Positions 16,585 through 26,987 of a stretch of 64,000 nt of DNA are shown here, in pieces (the stretch's first letter is position 1; each line of letters opens with the position of its first letter). This stretch comes from Rhodoferax sp. (GTDB lineage: Bacteria; Pseudomonadota; Gammaproteobacteria; Burkholderiales; Burkholderiaceae_C). Position numbers and translations under genes: made by a program. The stretch lies in assembly GCF_028714215.1 (NCBI RefSeq), contig NZ_JAQTMS010000003.1, positions 62,001-126,000 of the forward strand, read 5' to 3'. The notes under the pieces are model-generated. The model saw only the letters and a program-made list of their open reading frames with translations, did not search any database and had not been told where the DNA came from.

Positions 16585-19026
16585 GCGTTTGGCGCCGGCC
16601 GGTTTGGCAGCGCTTGCGCGCGGCGGCAAGCCGGTGTGCTGGGTCAGAATCCGTCCCGGCAGCGGGGCTTGCCCCTTGAGCGCCGCCGGCGTTGAATTCT
16701 TGCGCCGGGCACTGCTGTAATTGCCGTCCGTCAACGGCTGAAAAGTCGGGATCAGATGCTGCTTGCCGTTGCCGATCAAATCGGCCCGGCCCATCGCTTT
16801 GAGGGCCTCGCGCAACAGCGGCCAGTTGTTGGCATCGTGGTAGCGTAAAAACGCCTTGTGCAGGCGCCGGCGCTTGTCGCCGCGCACGACGTCCACGGTC
16901 TCGCTATCGCGCGTTATCCGGTGCAGCGGGTTGCGCTTGCTGTGGTACATGGCGGTGGCAGTGGCCATCGGCGACGGATAAAAAGTCTGCACCTGATCGG
17001 CGCGAAAACCATTCTTCTTCAGCCACAGCGCCAGCTGCATCATGTCTTCGTCGCTGGTGCCGGGGTGCGCGGCGATGAAATAGGGAATCAAAAACTGCTT
17101 CTTGCCGGCTTCCAGCGAGAACTTGTCGAACAAGGCTTTGAACTTGTCGTAACTGCCGATACCGGGTTTCATCATCTTGGCCAGCGGCCCCGCTTCGGTG
17201 TGCTCAGGCGCAATTTTCAGGTAACCGCCGACGTGGTGCGTCACCAGTTCCTTGACGTATTCGGGGCTGCGCACCGCCAGGTCGTAGCGCAAGCCCGAAC
17301 CAATCAGAATTTTCTTGATGCCCTTGAGGGCGCGACCGCGCCGGTACATGTGGATCAGCGGACCGTGGTCGGTGCCCAGGTTCTGGCAGATGCCGGGGTA
17401 GACGCAGCTCGGCTTGCGGCAGGCGGCCTCGATTTCGGGGCTCTTGCAGCCCAGCCGGTACATATTGGCGGTCGGGCCGCCGAGGTCGGAAATGGTGCCG
17501 GTAAAACCCTTCACCTTGTCGCGAACTTCCTCCATCTCATGGATCACCGAGTCTTCGGAACGGCTCTGGATGATGCGGCCCTCATGCTCGGTGATGGAGC
17601 AGAAGGTGCAGCCGCCAAAGCAGCCGCGCATGATGTTGACACTGAAACGGATCATCTCCCAGGCCGGAATCTTGCTGGCACCCTCATGGCTGCCGCTCGC
17701 GTCGGCATAGACCGGATGCGGGCTGCGGGCGTAGGGCAGGTCGAACACCCAGTCCATCTCGGCGGTGGTCAGCGGAATCGGCGGCGGCGTGATCCAGACA
17801 TCGCGCGCCGTGGCCCCCTCGCCGTGCGCCTGCACCAGCGCCCGGGCGTTGCCGGGGTTGGTCTCCAGGTGCAGCACGCGGTTGGCATGGGCATACAGCA
17901 CCGGGTCGCTTTTCACCTGTTCGTAACTGGGCAGGCGGATCACCGAGCTGCCGCGCGGCGGCACCTTGACCGTGCCCTTGCCATGCAGCGCCGGGTTCGG
18001 CACAAAAGTCAGTGGTTGAGCAGTGTCATTGCGGCTACTCTTGCTGTCATGGCTACCGCGCTTGCTGTCATTGCGGGCTTGACCCGCAATCCATGTGCCC
18101 GGCTGCATGGATCCCGGATCGAGTCCGGGATGACAATCGCCTTGCATCGCATCTTCTTGCCGGCCGCCCTCCCTGGCGCACGAACTGCCCTGCCCGACCG
18201 CCTGCTCGCTGGTGGTCTGGTAGGGGTTGATGTGAGACTCCAGCCGGCCCGGCTCATCGACGCTGGTGGAATCGATCTCAAACCATTGCCCGCCGGAGGC
18301 TTCGCCCGGGCGTCGCAAATCATGCGATGCGCGAAGCACGAAGGCGGTGCCGCGAACGTCGGTCATTTGCTCGATCGGCTCGCGCGCGGCGAGCCGGTGC
18401 GCAATCTCGACAATCGCACGCTCGGCATTGCCGTACAACAGCAAATCGCACTTGGCGTCCACCACGATGGAGCGGCGTACCTTGTCCGACCAGTAGTCGT
18501 AGTGCGCAATGCGGCGCAACGAGCCTTCGATGCCGCCCAGCACGATGGGCACCTCCTTGAAGGCCTCGCGACAGCGCTGGCTGTAAACAATTGCCGCGCG
18601 ATCCGGCCGCTTGCCGGCGACGTCACCGGGGGTATAGGCGTCATCGCTGCGGATTTTGCGGTCGGCGGTGTAGCGGTTGATCATGGAATCCATGTTGCCG
18701 GCCGTCACGCCCCAGAACAGGTTTGGTTTACCCAGTACCTTGAACGGCTCGGCGCTTTGCCAATCCGGTTGCGCAATGATGCCGACCCGAAAACCCTGGG
18801 CTTCCAGCACACGACCGACCACCGCCATGCCGAAGCTGGGGTGATCGACATAGGCGTCCCCCGTGACCAGCACGATGTCACAACTGTCCCAACCCAGCAG
18901 GTCCATCTCGGCGCGGCTCATGGGCAGGAATTTGGCCGTGCCAAAACGGGCCGCCCAGTATTTGCGGTAGCTGCCCAAAGGCTTGGCGGCGCGGGGGAAA
19001 AAGGAGACGTCAACGGGGGCGTTCAT
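16561..19026 (-). CDS. ygiQ: YgiQ family radical SAM protein
   Basis: About 821 residues, reading as the YgiQ (UPF0313) family: [11 protein letters not shown] at the start, [22 protein letters not shown], the radical SAM cluster motif [20 protein letters not shown] with three Cys, [16 protein letters not shown], and a basic, low-complexity C-terminal tail. It is predicted to be an iron-sulfur S-adenosylmethionine enzyme of unknown substrate. Between the [12 protein letters not shown] part and PLTFVPNP, where the family usually has a variable linker, a 70-base palindromic repeat is read in frame, giving a HPGLDPGS...AGQARND peptide. Upstream TTG-type starts to 19053 lack a ribosome site. Confidence 0.9.
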   Translation of the reverse strand: MNAPVDVSFFPRAAKPLGSYRKYWAARFGTAKFLPMSRAEMDLLGWDSCDIVLVTGDAYVDHPSFGMAVVGRVLEAQGFRVGIIAQPDWQSAEPFKVLGKPNLFWGVTAGNMDSMINRYTADRKIRSDDAYTPGDVAGKRPDRAAIVYSQRCREAFKEVPIVLGGIEGSLRRIAHYDYWSDKVRRSIVVDAKCDLLLYGNAERAIVEIAHRLAAREPIEQMTDVRGTAFVLRASHDLRRPGEASGGQWFEIDSTSVDEPGRLESHINPYQTTSEQAVGQGSSCAREGGRQEDAMQGDCHPGLDPGSMQPGTWIAGQARNDSKRGSHDSKSSRNDTAQPLTFVPNPALHGKGTVKVPPRGSSVIRLPSYEQVKSDPVLYAHANRVLHLETNPGNARALVQAHGEGATARDVWITPPPIPLTTAEMDWVFDLPYARSPHPVYADASGSHEGASKIPAWEMIRFSVNIMRGCFGGCTFCSITEHEGRIIQSRSEDSVIHEMEEVRDKVKGFTGTISDLGGPTANMYRLGCKSPEIEAACRKPSCVYPGICQNLGTDHGPLIHMYRRGRALKGIKKILIGSGLRYDLAVRSPEYVKELVTHHVGGYLKIAPEHTEAGPLAKMMKPGIGSYDKFKALFDKFSLEAGKKQFLIPYFIAAHPGTSDEDMMQLALWLKKNGFRADQVQTFYPSPMATATAMYHSKRNPLHRITRDSETVDVVRGDKRRRLHKAFLRYHDANNWPLLREALKAMGRADLIGNGKQHLIPTFQPLTDGNYSSARRKNSTPAALKGQAPLPGRILTQHTGLPPRASAAKPAGAKRSGGRGAL
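18066..18135. repeat. Dispersed-type palindromic repeat inside ygiQ
   Basis: A 70-base unit framed by TGTCAT at 18066 and ATGACA at 18130, with a second nested pair ATCCATG (18089) and CATGGAT (18106). Each half holds its own hairpin (TGCGGG/CCCGCA at 18072-18088 and CCCGG/CCGGG at 18113-18129). Read in the ygiQ frame it encodes HPGLDPGS and AGQARND, the peptide signature of a palindromic repeat common in proteobacterial intergenic DNA. Partial copies of CTTGCTGTCAT lie just to its left. Confidence 0.8.
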
Positions 19027-19121
19027 GGGGAACCGGGAGAAGTAGGGAAGCAAGGCGCCGAGTGTACGGTGTTAGGTTTGGCTGCGCCCCTGGTGGGGAT
19101 ACTTGGGAAGCCAGGGTCTGT

Positions 19122-20147
19122 TCAGGCCAAAAACGCAAATCGTTGCTCGGTGAAAAGCCGAACGCATGCCTCAGCGACTGCGGGGTCATAGACGGTACCC
19201 CGGCCGCGTTCTATTTCCCGTAACGCCGCATCGACCCCCAGCGCCGCCCGGTACGGCCGGTGCGAAGCCATCGCCTCCACCACGTCGGCCACCGCCACAA
19301 TCCTGGCTTCAAGCAGAATTTGCTCGCCCTTGAGGGCCAGCGGGTAACCGGAACCATCCTGCCGCTCGTGGTGCTGCTGCACGATTTTCGAGATTGGCCA
19401 AGGGAAGTCTATGGACTTGAGTATTTCGTAGCCGTCCTGGGAGTGCTCCTTGATGATGGCGAATTCCGTTTCGTTGAGCCGCCCCGGCTTGCTGAGAATC
19501 TCGGCCGGCACCCGGATCTTGCCGACATCATGGACCACACCGGCCAGGTGAACACCCTCCACCTGCTCCTCGGGAAGCTGCAGTTCCCGGGCGATGGCTA
19601 TGGCCAGTTGAGCCACGCGGCGCTGGTGGCCAGCGGTATAGGGATCGCGCAGCTCCACCGTCGCGGCCAGCGCCGTGATCGAATCGAGCAGGCTGGTTTT
19701 CAGCTTATTGCGGCTTTCCCTCAGCTCCGCTGTGCGCTCCATCACCAAGTCTTCCAGATGGTGGCGCAAGCGATTCAGTTCCAAATGGGTGCGGACCCGC
19801 GCCATCAGTTCTTCATGCTGATAGGGCTTGCTGACAAAATCCACGGCACCCAGCCCAAAACCTTGAACTTTTTCATCCGTTTCAGTGACGGCGCTGACAA
19901 AGATCACTGGCACATCGCGCGTCGCGAGATCGGCCTTGAGACGCCGACAAACTTCGTAGCCGTCCATCCCCGGCATGCGAATATCGAGCAACACCAGATC
20001 GGGTGGGTTGTGGGCGGCCGCGCGCAAGGCCAGCTCGCCGCTGATCGCGGAACGCACCTCATAGCCCTCCTCCTTCAGAATTTCCGTCAACAACCGCAAG
20101 GAGGCCGGCGTGTCGTCAACGGCGAGTATCTTTCCTTTGTCCATCAT
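19122..20147 (-). CDS. Response regulator with HD-GYP phosphodiesterase domain (copy 1)
   Basis: A 341-residue protein. The N-terminal receiver domain shows ILAVDDTPASLRLLTEILKEEGY, LVLLDIRMPGMDGYEVC with the phospho-acceptor Asp, and FVSKPYQHEEL. After a short helix, the HD-GYP domain shows TAGHQRRVAQLA, GVVHDVGKIRVPAEIL and HHERQDGSGYP. Proteins of this type hydrolyse cyclic di-GMP when the receiver is phosphorylated. It overlaps the end of the hybrid kinase gene by ATGA, so the kinase is its likely donor. It is nearly the same protein as the one at 25962-26987. Confidence 0.93.
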   Translation of the reverse strand: MMDKGKILAVDDTPASLRLLTEILKEEGYEVRSAISGELALRAAAHNPPDLVLLDIRMPGMDGYEVCRRLKADLATRDVPVIFVSAVTETDEKVQGFGLGAVDFVSKPYQHEELMARVRTHLELNRLRHHLEDLVMERTAELRESRNKLKTSLLDSITALAATVELRDPYTAGHQRRVAQLAIAIARELQLPEEQVEGVHLAGVVHDVGKIRVPAEILSKPGRLNETEFAIIKEHSQDGYEILKSIDFPWPISKIVQQHHERQDGSGYPLALKGEQILLEARIVAVADVVEAMASHRPYRAALGVDAALREIERGRGTVYDPAVAEACVRLFTEQRFAFLA

Positions 20148-23100
20148 GCGAGCTCATCCGGTTGTTGGGTCTGCAATGCCTTGAGGATGGCTGGGTAGTC
20201 GAAATTTCCTACCAGCTGGGACAGCGTCTTGTGCAACTTCGAATCAAGGGATGCAATTTGCTGAATAACGGCACTGATGCGTTCGCCCTCCAGGCTTTCC
20301 AGGGCTTCAAGCAGTTCCTGGCGCAGGTCGGCGGGCAACAGCGCCAGCATCCGCGAAGTCAACACCACATCGCTCACCGGCGGCTCCGCCGGCGTCTCGG
20401 CATAAGTGTATTGCACGCCCAACTGCTTGGTCATGCATTCGTATATTTCGTTGAAGCGGTAGGGTTTGCGTACAAAGTCATCCATGCCGACCTTCAGCAT
20501 TTCATCGCGTTGCTCGGTAAAGACCGAGGCCGTGACCGCGACTATTTTCACCTCCCGACCACCGGGAAGCTGACGGATACGCCGCGTCGCTTCCAGACCG
20601 TCCATCACCGGCATGCGCCGGTCCATCCAGATCAGCTGCGGCCGCCAACTGTCGAACAAGGCCACGGCCTGCTCACCGTTTTCCGCCAGCCTGACCTGCA
20701 AACCGACATTTTTCATCAACCGGGTCAGCAGCAATTGGTTGTCCAGCTGATCCTCAACGATCAGGATGCGGTATTCGGGCTGGCCCGGCGCCAGGCCCAC
20801 GATCTCGCCCCTGCCAGCGCTTTGCGGCTTGAGCACGTCGGCCGCGGCAACCCTCTCCATCGGCAGTTCCACGCGGAATGTCGAGCCCTTGCCCAGCGTA
20901 CTTTCGAAGCCGATCGTGCCACCCATCAATTGGACGAATTGGCGGGCAATGGACAGGCCCAGGCCGGTGCCTTTTTGCGCCGCCGTTTCCCCAAACTGGA
21001 CGAAAGGCTCGAAGACTCTTTTCTGATCTTCCGCGCCGATGCCGATGCCGGAGTCCTCGACCTCGATCAGCAAGCGCTGCGGCGTGGCATTGGGCTTCAA
21101 GCCGAAACGCACGGTAACACCCCCCTGCCGGGTAAATTTGACGGCGTTGCCCAGCAGGTTGATCAACACCTGGCGCACCCGCCCCTCGTCGCCCCGGATG
21201 TAGCGCGGGAATTGAGAAGACTGATCGATGACCAATTGCAGCCCCTTCTCCTGCGCCCGCACATGCATCATGTCGGTCACATCGCGCACCAGGCTGCCCA
21301 GATCAAAGGGGGCCCGCTCCACTTGCACCCGGCCGGCCTCGATCTTGGCCATTTCCAGCACGTCGTTGATCAAGGTCAGCAGGTGCTCGCCACTGCGGTT
21401 GATGATGTCGAGGTTCTCGCGCTGCTCCGGTTGCAGCAACGGATCCTTGCGCATCATGTTGGAGAAACCGAGGACGGCGTTCAGCGGGGTGCGCAGTTCG
21501 TGGCTCATGCTGGCCAGAAAGACGCTCTTGGCCTTGTTGGCCGCTTCGGCCGCATCGCGCGCCAGCAGCAGTTGCTGGTTCAATTTCCGGATGCTGTCCT
21601 CCGCCTGCTTGCGCTCGGTAATGTCTTCCAGCAAGGCCAGAACGTAGTCCACCGACCGGTCGACCCGCCGGACACAACCCACCGCCAGGTTGGTGAAAAC
21701 CAGGCTACCGTTCTTGCGCACGAAGCGTTTTTCCAGCATGTAGTTGTCGATTTCCCCGCGCAGCATCCGCTCGAACTGGGCGACGTCGGCGGTCAAATCT
21801 TCCGGGTAGGTCATTTCCGCCCAACTCAGGCGCAGCAGTTCCCCACGCGAGTAGCCCATCATCTCGCAAAGCTTGTCGTTGACCTGAACCCAGCCTTTTT
21901 CCGGCGAAGTAATCGCCATGCCGACCAACTGGCGTTCGAAGAACTGGCGCATGCGCTCTTCGCTGGCGGTCAGTTGGTGGGTCCGCTCCAGGACGCGTTG
22001 CTCCAGTTCGGCATTCAGTTGGCGGATTTCTTCCTCCGCCTGTTTGCGTTCGCTGATATCGCTCCAGATGGTGAGGGCGCTGGTCACTTCGCCAGCGGCG
22101 TCGAATTCGGGCACCACACGCACAAACCAGCAAACCGGTTTGCCCTCCACGGTCCAGGACAAGTCGACTTCGGCGAGCTTGCCGGACGCCATCGCCGCCA
22201 TCAGTTGTTGCGTAAACACGTCTGCCCGAGGTTGAAGGTTGGTTGAGAGCTCGGCCGGTGTCTTGCCCAGAACCTGCTGCGCCGTCAGGTGATTGACTCG
22301 CTCGAATTCCGGGTTGACGTAGATGCGCCGCCCTTGCCGGTCGTAACGCACGATGACATCGGGCGAGTTTTCCGCCAGGGTGCGGTATTCATGCTCGCGC
22401 ACCCGCAGCAAACGGTTGCTTCGCTCGCGCTCCAGTTCGGCGGCAGCACGTGTCGCGACCAGTTGCAGCAGCTGAGTGACCGGTGCATCGTCAGGAAGCG
22501 GCTTACTGCTCATGACGGCGATCAGGCCTATCGGCTGGCCTGTTGAATCCCACAGCGGAATGCCGATATAACTTTCCGCGCCCATTCCGGGCAACAGGGA
22601 ATCTTCGGGAAACAGTTGCTGAATTCCATGTGGATAAACGCAGAGTCGCCGCCCCATGACGTTTTCGCAGGGCGTGCCCTTGAGGGCGTAGCGCATGTTC
22701 GGTGTGATGGCGCCTTTGGCGTACAAGGCCACCGTCTCCGCCATGTCCGGATTCTCATCCAACCGGTCGATGAGGACGTAATCCATTTCGAGTTTTTCGC
22801 CGAGAAACTGCGCTAGCGCATCGAAAAAATTTTCCCCGCTGGCCTGCCAGCCGCGTTGGGCCACGAAAGACAAGGCATCTTCCACACGCTTGCGCTCGGA
22901 GATATCGATAAAGGTGACGATGATCTGCGTGAGCTCATTTTCTTTATCGAAAACCGGATCGGCATTCACCAGGACCCACGCATCGTTCTCCTGATCGGGA
23001 CGATGCACGCCTAAAACGTAATTTCTCAAGGCCTTGCGCGATGCCCGCACCCGACTTACCGGATAGTCGGCAAGAGCAGCGACAGTTCCGTCTTCACGGA

Positions 23101-24793
23101 AGAAATGCCAGGCCGGATCGATCACCATTTTGCCCAATAGCTGGTCTTGCGAGAGTCCCAGTATTTCCTGCGCCATGGAATTGGACGTCAGAATTTTCGT
23201 GTCGGCTCCATGCACGATCACTGCCGCTTGAATTTTTTGGATCAGGGTTCGGTATTTTTCTTCGCTCGCCCGCAACGATGCTTCCACCCGCTTGCGCTCG
23301 GTAAGGTCGTAGGTCAATCCGACGAAGCCCGTGATCCGATCGCTCTCATCGCGCAGCGCGGTCACCGACAGATTCACCGGAATGCGCCGGCCGTCCTTGC
23401 GGATAAAAGTCCATTCATTTTCCTCGGGCAGCTTGCGCCGCGGGCGGGCCGCAAACACTTCGAATCCCGGCAGGATCGCCGCGCCCAGTTCTTCCGACAA
23501 CTGCCGGGCGTGCCGTGCCATTTCTTCAGGATCGTGCCAGCGCGCCGGGGACTGTTGGCCCACCACCTCGCTGGCCGCGTAACCCAGCAAGCGCTCGGCG
23601 GCCGGATTGAAACTGGTGACAATGCCGTCGGGGTTGGCGGAGATGACGCCATAGGCCACGTTGTCCAGAATCGTTCGCTGGAACAGGGTGAGTTGGCGCA
23701 ACGCCTCTTCCGTCTGCTTGCGCCCGGTGATGTCGGCGACGGAACCCTCGTAGTAAAGGGTAGCCCCATCCTGACCAGAGACACGGCGGGCATTGATGGA
23801 AACAGAAATCCGGCTCCCGTCCTTGCGGTACTCGTCCGCTTCAAATCCCTCGACATAGCCATTCGTTTCAACGGCCTTCAGGAAGCGCTCCCAGTCCCGC
23901 GGATTCACATAGAACTGACGTCCAATGTCGTTGACGCGGGCCATCAAGGCCTCGGCCGAGTCATAGCCGTGGATTCTGGCAAGCGCCGGGTTGGCGCTCA
24001 GGTAGCGCCCTTCAGGTGTGCACTGGAAGATCCCTTCGCGTGCATTCTCAAAGATGCTGTGATACTTCTCTTCGGCATCCTTGATCCCCTTCATCTGCAG
24101 TCGGATCGTTTCACCCATCTGGCCAAGAATCCTGCCGAACGCCTGAAACTCAACATAAGGCAACTCGGCCACCGGCAAATCGTAAATGCCGTCGGCATAG
24201 GGCCGAACGATCCTGTTGAGCGCGTCTATCGGTTCTTTCAGGAATTTGCGCAGGAACAGGTGGGTCAGAAGCGCCAGAGAAATCAGCACAAACAACATGG
24301 TCGTCGCGTAGGCAAACAACAACCCGCGTGCGGCCTCTTTCACGTACCGCTTGGTAAAAAAGATCTGGACCTCGCCCAGCAATCTTCCCTGGTGGTAAAT
24401 CTTTCCGGTCCGGTTCAGCCCATCCGATTCGGAGCCCTTTCCAACCGCCTGGACAATCGATCCCGACGCGTCCTTGATCACCAGTCCCGCCACAAACTCA
24501 TTCTGCGAAAGAGTCCGGCCGATGGTCTGCACCGTGGGCTTGTCGTAATTCCACAATGGCAGTTCAAGCGCGCCGACAAGGTAGTCCCTGGATGCGTCGG
24601 CGCTCTTCATCAGGTTGACTTCCTCCTCATGGACCGCCCCCAGATAGAGCATCAAAAAAGTGATGACGGAGACCAGGCCCACGGCAGTGGTCAGGCCCAG
24701 GGCCAGACGCCTGGAGATGGAGCGAATCCCGGAGCCAATTCTTGACGCTGACTTTTTGTCAGGACCAGGGTCCCCGCTTTGTGAGCCGTTCAT
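20144..24793 (-). CDS. Multi-PAS/GAF hybrid sensor histidine kinase (copy 1)
   Basis: A 1549-residue kinase. The N-terminus has a membrane helix ([21 protein letters not shown]), an extracytoplasmic region and a second helix ([23 protein letters not shown]). Three PAS domains follow, then a GAF domain near residues 650-800, two more PAS domains, HisKA with [18 protein letters not shown], HATPase with [18 protein letters not shown] and [11 protein letters not shown], a receiver with [13 protein letters not shown], and a helical C-terminal tail of about 80 residues shared with the 26984-31288 kinase. The HD-GYP regulator just downstream is the obvious partner. The many PAS domains suggest redox or light-type cofactors, but ligands cannot be read. 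Confidence 0.92.
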   Translation of the reverse strand: MNGSQSGDPGPDKKSASRIGSGIRSISRRLALGLTTAVGLVSVITFLMLYLGAVHEEEVNLMKSADASRDYLVGALELPLWNYDKPTVQTIGRTLSQNEFVAGLVIKDASGSIVQAVGKGSESDGLNRTGKIYHQGRLLGEVQIFFTKRYVKEAARGLLFAYATTMLFVLISLALLTHLFLRKFLKEPIDALNRIVRPYADGIYDLPVAELPYVEFQAFGRILGQMGETIRLQMKGIKDAEEKYHSIFENAREGIFQCTPEGRYLSANPALARIHGYDSAEALMARVNDIGRQFYVNPRDWERFLKAVETNGYVEGFEADEYRKDGSRISVSINARRVSGQDGATLYYEGSVADITGRKQTEEALRQLTLFQRTILDNVAYGVISANPDGIVTSFNPAAERLLGYAASEVVGQQSPARWHDPEEMARHARQLSEELGAAILPGFEVFAARPRRKLPEENEWTFIRKDGRRIPVNLSVTALRDESDRITGFVGLTYDLTERKRVEASLRASEEKYRTLIQKIQAAVIVHGADTKILTSNSMAQEILGLSQDQLLGKMVIDPAWHFFREDGTVAALADYPVSRVRASRKALRNYVLGVHRPDQENDAWVLVNADPVFDKENELTQIIVTFIDISERKRVEDALSFVAQRGWQASGENFFDALAQFLGEKLEMDYVLIDRLDENPDMAETVALYAKGAITPNMRYALKGTPCENVMGRRLCVYPHGIQQLFPEDSLLPGMGAESYIGIPLWDSTGQPIGLIAVMSSKPLPDDAPVTQLLQLVATRAAAELERERSNRLLRVREHEYRTLAENSPDVIVRYDRQGRRIYVNPEFERVNHLTAQQVLGKTPAELSTNLQPRADVFTQQLMAAMASGKLAEVDLSWTVEGKPVCWFVRVVPEFDAAGEVTSALTIWSDISERKQAEEEIRQLNAELEQRVLERTHQLTASEERMRQFFERQLVGMAITSPEKGWVQVNDKLCEMMGYSRGELLRLSWAEMTYPEDLTADVAQFERMLRGEIDNYMLEKRFVRKNGSLVFTNLAVGCVRRVDRSVDYVLALLEDITERKQAEDSIRKLNQQLLLARDAAEAANKAKSVFLASMSHELRTPLNAVLGFSNMMRKDPLLQPEQRENLDIINRSGEHLLTLINDVLEMAKIEAGRVQVERAPFDLGSLVRDVTDMMHVRAQEKGLQLVIDQSSQFPRYIRGDEGRVRQVLINLLGNAVKFTRQGGVTVRFGLKPNATPQRLLIEVEDSGIGIGAEDQKRVFEPFVQFGETAAQKGTGLGLSIARQFVQLMGGTIGFESTLGKGSTFRVELPMERVAAADVLKPQSAGRGEIVGLAPGQPEYRILIVEDQLDNQLLLTRLMKNVGLQVRLAENGEQAVALFDSWRPQLIWMDRRMPVMDGLEATRRIRQLPGGREVKIVAVTASVFTEQRDEMLKVGMDDFVRKPYRFNEIYECMTKQLGVQYTYAETPAEPPVSDVVLTSRMLALLPADLRQELLEALESLEGERISAVIQQIASLDSKLHKTLSQLVGNFDYPAILKALQTQQPDELA

Positions 24794-24886
24794 CTCCGAT
24801 CGCCCCCGCGGAGAATGTGCCCCAAATTTGCGGCGTTACCGCTGCGCAATGTCAGATCCAGAACCATGACTGTCCTGCCGGTTGAT

Positions 24887-25759
24887 TCAGTCGGCTTTTC
24901 CTTCCGGAGCATGAATCCCATATTTCCGCAAGATGCTGTTATAGCTGCCGTCCTTTTTCATCACCAGCAGCGCTTTTGCGAACCGTGACACCACATCCGC
25001 CGATGTCGGCCTGCTGAAGGCAAGGTATTCGTCGTGCGATACAACTGGAAAAGCGTTGTCGAAATCGTCTCTCTTGTAACCCAGCTCCTTAACGCGGTAA
25101 TTGAAAACCAGCTCATCGAGAAACATCAGGTCGATTCTCCCGGATGCAAGCTTTTGAACATTCATGTCATCGTCATGAACGGCGTCCAGATTCTTTCCTT
25201 CCTGGAAGCCGTTTTCCAGAAGGTATTTGTGCGTGAAATAGTCCCTGACGGTACCTACCCGGTATTGCTTCGCATCGCTCAGATTTCGCACGACGACATC
25301 TTTTCTGGCTTTCAGTTTCCAAAGAGAATCGGTGGCGTGATAGATCGGCCCCACCAGTTGGAACAGGCGCGCGCGCTCCTCGGTGTAGGTCAGTTGGTAG
25401 ATCAGAATGTCTTTCTCCTTCTGGGCCATTTCGTAAGCGCGCGCCCAGGGGTACATGACAAATTTGCCCTCGATTCCCGTTCGCTGCTGAAGCAGCTTGA
25501 TGAGATCCACGGTAAATCCGACAATCTCTCCGTCCTTGACATACCCCAGCGGCGGATAGGGGTCGGACACAATGGTCAGAGTTTGAGCACTTGCCGGGCA
25601 TGCAATAGTCAGATGCAGGAGCACCGCCGCTGAAACAAGCGCCATCCGCCCGAGCTTGCTCCAGAGGGCCGCGCAACCTTGAACGAAACCGGTTTTCCGG
25701 TGCCCTGCCGTGGCAACCTTGTTCCCGACGGAATCACCTTGATAGTGGGAAATACGCAT
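24887..25759 (-). CDS. Periplasmic amino-acid-type substrate-binding protein
   Basis: A 290-residue protein with a signal-like segment near residues 37-60 (ALVSAAVLLHLTIACPASAQ) and a SBP_bac_3/PBP2 fold: LTIVSDPYPPLGYVKDGEIVGFTVDLIKLL, KDILIYQLTYTEERA, YRVGTVRDY and MKKDGSYNSILRKYGI. Proteins of this type feed ABC transporters, but no permease is nearby, so it may present a ligand to the flanking sensor kinases. AGGAGG stands 9 bases before the ATG. Confidence 0.82.
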   Translation of the reverse strand: MRISHYQGDSVGNKVATAGHRKTGFVQGCAALWSKLGRMALVSAAVLLHLTIACPASAQTLTIVSDPYPPLGYVKDGEIVGFTVDLIKLLQQRTGIEGKFVMYPWARAYEMAQKEKDILIYQLTYTEERARLFQLVGPIYHATDSLWKLKARKDVVVRNLSDAKQYRVGTVRDYFTHKYLLENGFQEGKNLDAVHDDDMNVQKLASGRIDLMFLDELVFNYRVKELGYKRDDFDNAFPVVSHDEYLAFSRPTSADVVSRFAKALLVMKKDGSYNSILRKYGIHAPEGKAD

Positions 25760-25961
25760 ATTCGTTACCTCCTGTTCACTAAACTAAGTGCCATCCTGTG
25801 CTCGTCGACAATTTTCATCATAAGACCATTGCCAGGCGTTCGGCAACTCAATTTCCTGGGCGTCCCGGAACTCGGTCAGGCGTGAAATCGCGAGCCCTGC
25901 TTGGCTCCGGGCAACCCGTCAAAACGGTCGACGCCTGTTCGTCATCAGTGCCGATGACGCA

Positions 25962-26987
25962 TCAGGCTGAGAAGGCAAACTGTTTTTCGGTGAAAAGCCG
26001 GTTACAGGCGTCGATGACCGCGGCGTCATAGAGGGTGCCACGGCCGCGTTCCATTTCCTTCAACGCACTGTCGGCCCCCAGCGCCGCCCGGTACGGCCGG
26101 TGCGACGACATCGCCTCCACCACATCGGCCACCGCCACGATCCTGGCCTCCAGCATGATCTGCTCGCTCCGGAGCCCCTGCGGGTAGCCGGAGCCATCCT
26201 GTCGCTCATGGTGTTGCTGCACGATTTGCGCAATCGGCCAGGGGAAATCGATGGCCTTGAGTATTTCGTAGCCAGTCTGGGCGTGTTCCCGGATGATCGC
26301 CATTTCCAGTTCGGTCAGCCGCCCCGGCTTGCTCAGGATCTCGGCCGGCACCCGGATCTTGCCGACATCGTGGACCACCCCGGCCAGGTGAACGCCCTCC
26401 ACCTGCTCCTCGGGAAGTTGCAGCTCCCGGGCGATGGCCATGGCCAGTTGGGCCACGCGGCGCTGATGGCCGGCGGTATAGGGATCGCGCAATTCGACGA
26501 TGGCGGCCAGTGCCGTGATCGAATCGAGCAGGCTGGTTTTGAGCTTTTTCTCGCTTTCCCGCAGCTCCGCCGTGCGCTCCGCCACCAAGTCCTCCAGATG
26601 ATGGCGCAAGTGATTGAGTTCCAGATGGGTGCGGACCCGGGCCAATAGCTCCTCATGCTGGTAGGGCTTGGTCACGAAGTCCACGGCACCGACCCCAAAA
26701 CCGTGCAACTTCTCATCCATTTCCGTAACCGCGCTGACGAAGATCACCGGCACATCGCGCGTTGCGGCTTGGGCCTTGAGACGCCGGCACACCTCGTAGC
26801 CGTCCATCTGGGGCATGCGGATGTCGAGCAGCATCAGATCGGGTGGATTGATAGTGGCCGCGCGCAGTGCCAATTCGCCGCTGATCGCGGAACGAACCTC
26901 GTAGCCCTCCTCCTTCAGAATCTCCGTCAACAGCCTCAAGGAGGCCGGCGTGTCATCAACGGCGAGTATCTTGCCTTTGTCTGTCAT
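25962..26987 (-). CDS. Response regulator with HD-GYP phosphodiesterase domain (copy 2)
   Basis: A 341-residue paralogue of the protein at 19122-20147, identical over long stretches. It has a receiver domain with LMLLDIRMPQMDGYEVC and the Asp phospho-acceptor, then an HD-GYP domain with TAGHQRRVAQLAMAIA, GVVHDVGKIRVPAEIL and HHERQDGSGYP. The start overlaps the stop of the hybrid kinase upstream (ATGA), the same junction as in the first pair. It probably degrades cyclic di-GMP on command from that kinase. Confidence 0.93.
   Translation of the reverse strand: MTDKGKILAVDDTPASLRLLTEILKEEGYEVRSAISGELALRAATINPPDLMLLDIRMPQMDGYEVCRRLKAQAATRDVPVIFVSAVTEMDEKLHGFGVGAVDFVTKPYQHEELLARVRTHLELNHLRHHLEDLVAERTAELRESEKKLKTSLLDSITALAAIVELRDPYTAGHQRRVAQLAMAIARELQLPEEQVEGVHLAGVVHDVGKIRVPAEILSKPGRLTELEMAIIREHAQTGYEILKAIDFPWPIAQIVQQHHERQDGSGYPQGLRSEQIMLEARIVAVADVVEAMSSHRPYRAALGADSALKEMERGRGTLYDAAVIDACNRLFTEKQFAFSA

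Noticed and set aside
25785-25800. TGGCAC before the substrate-binding protein gene as a sigma-54 promoter
   Set aside because: The sequence at the -12 position (TTAG) lacks the required GC.
25940-25959. CGTCATC/GATGACG hairpin as terminator of the copy 2 HD-GYP gene
   Set aside because: The stem is short and no T-run follows on the minus strand, so I do not claim it.
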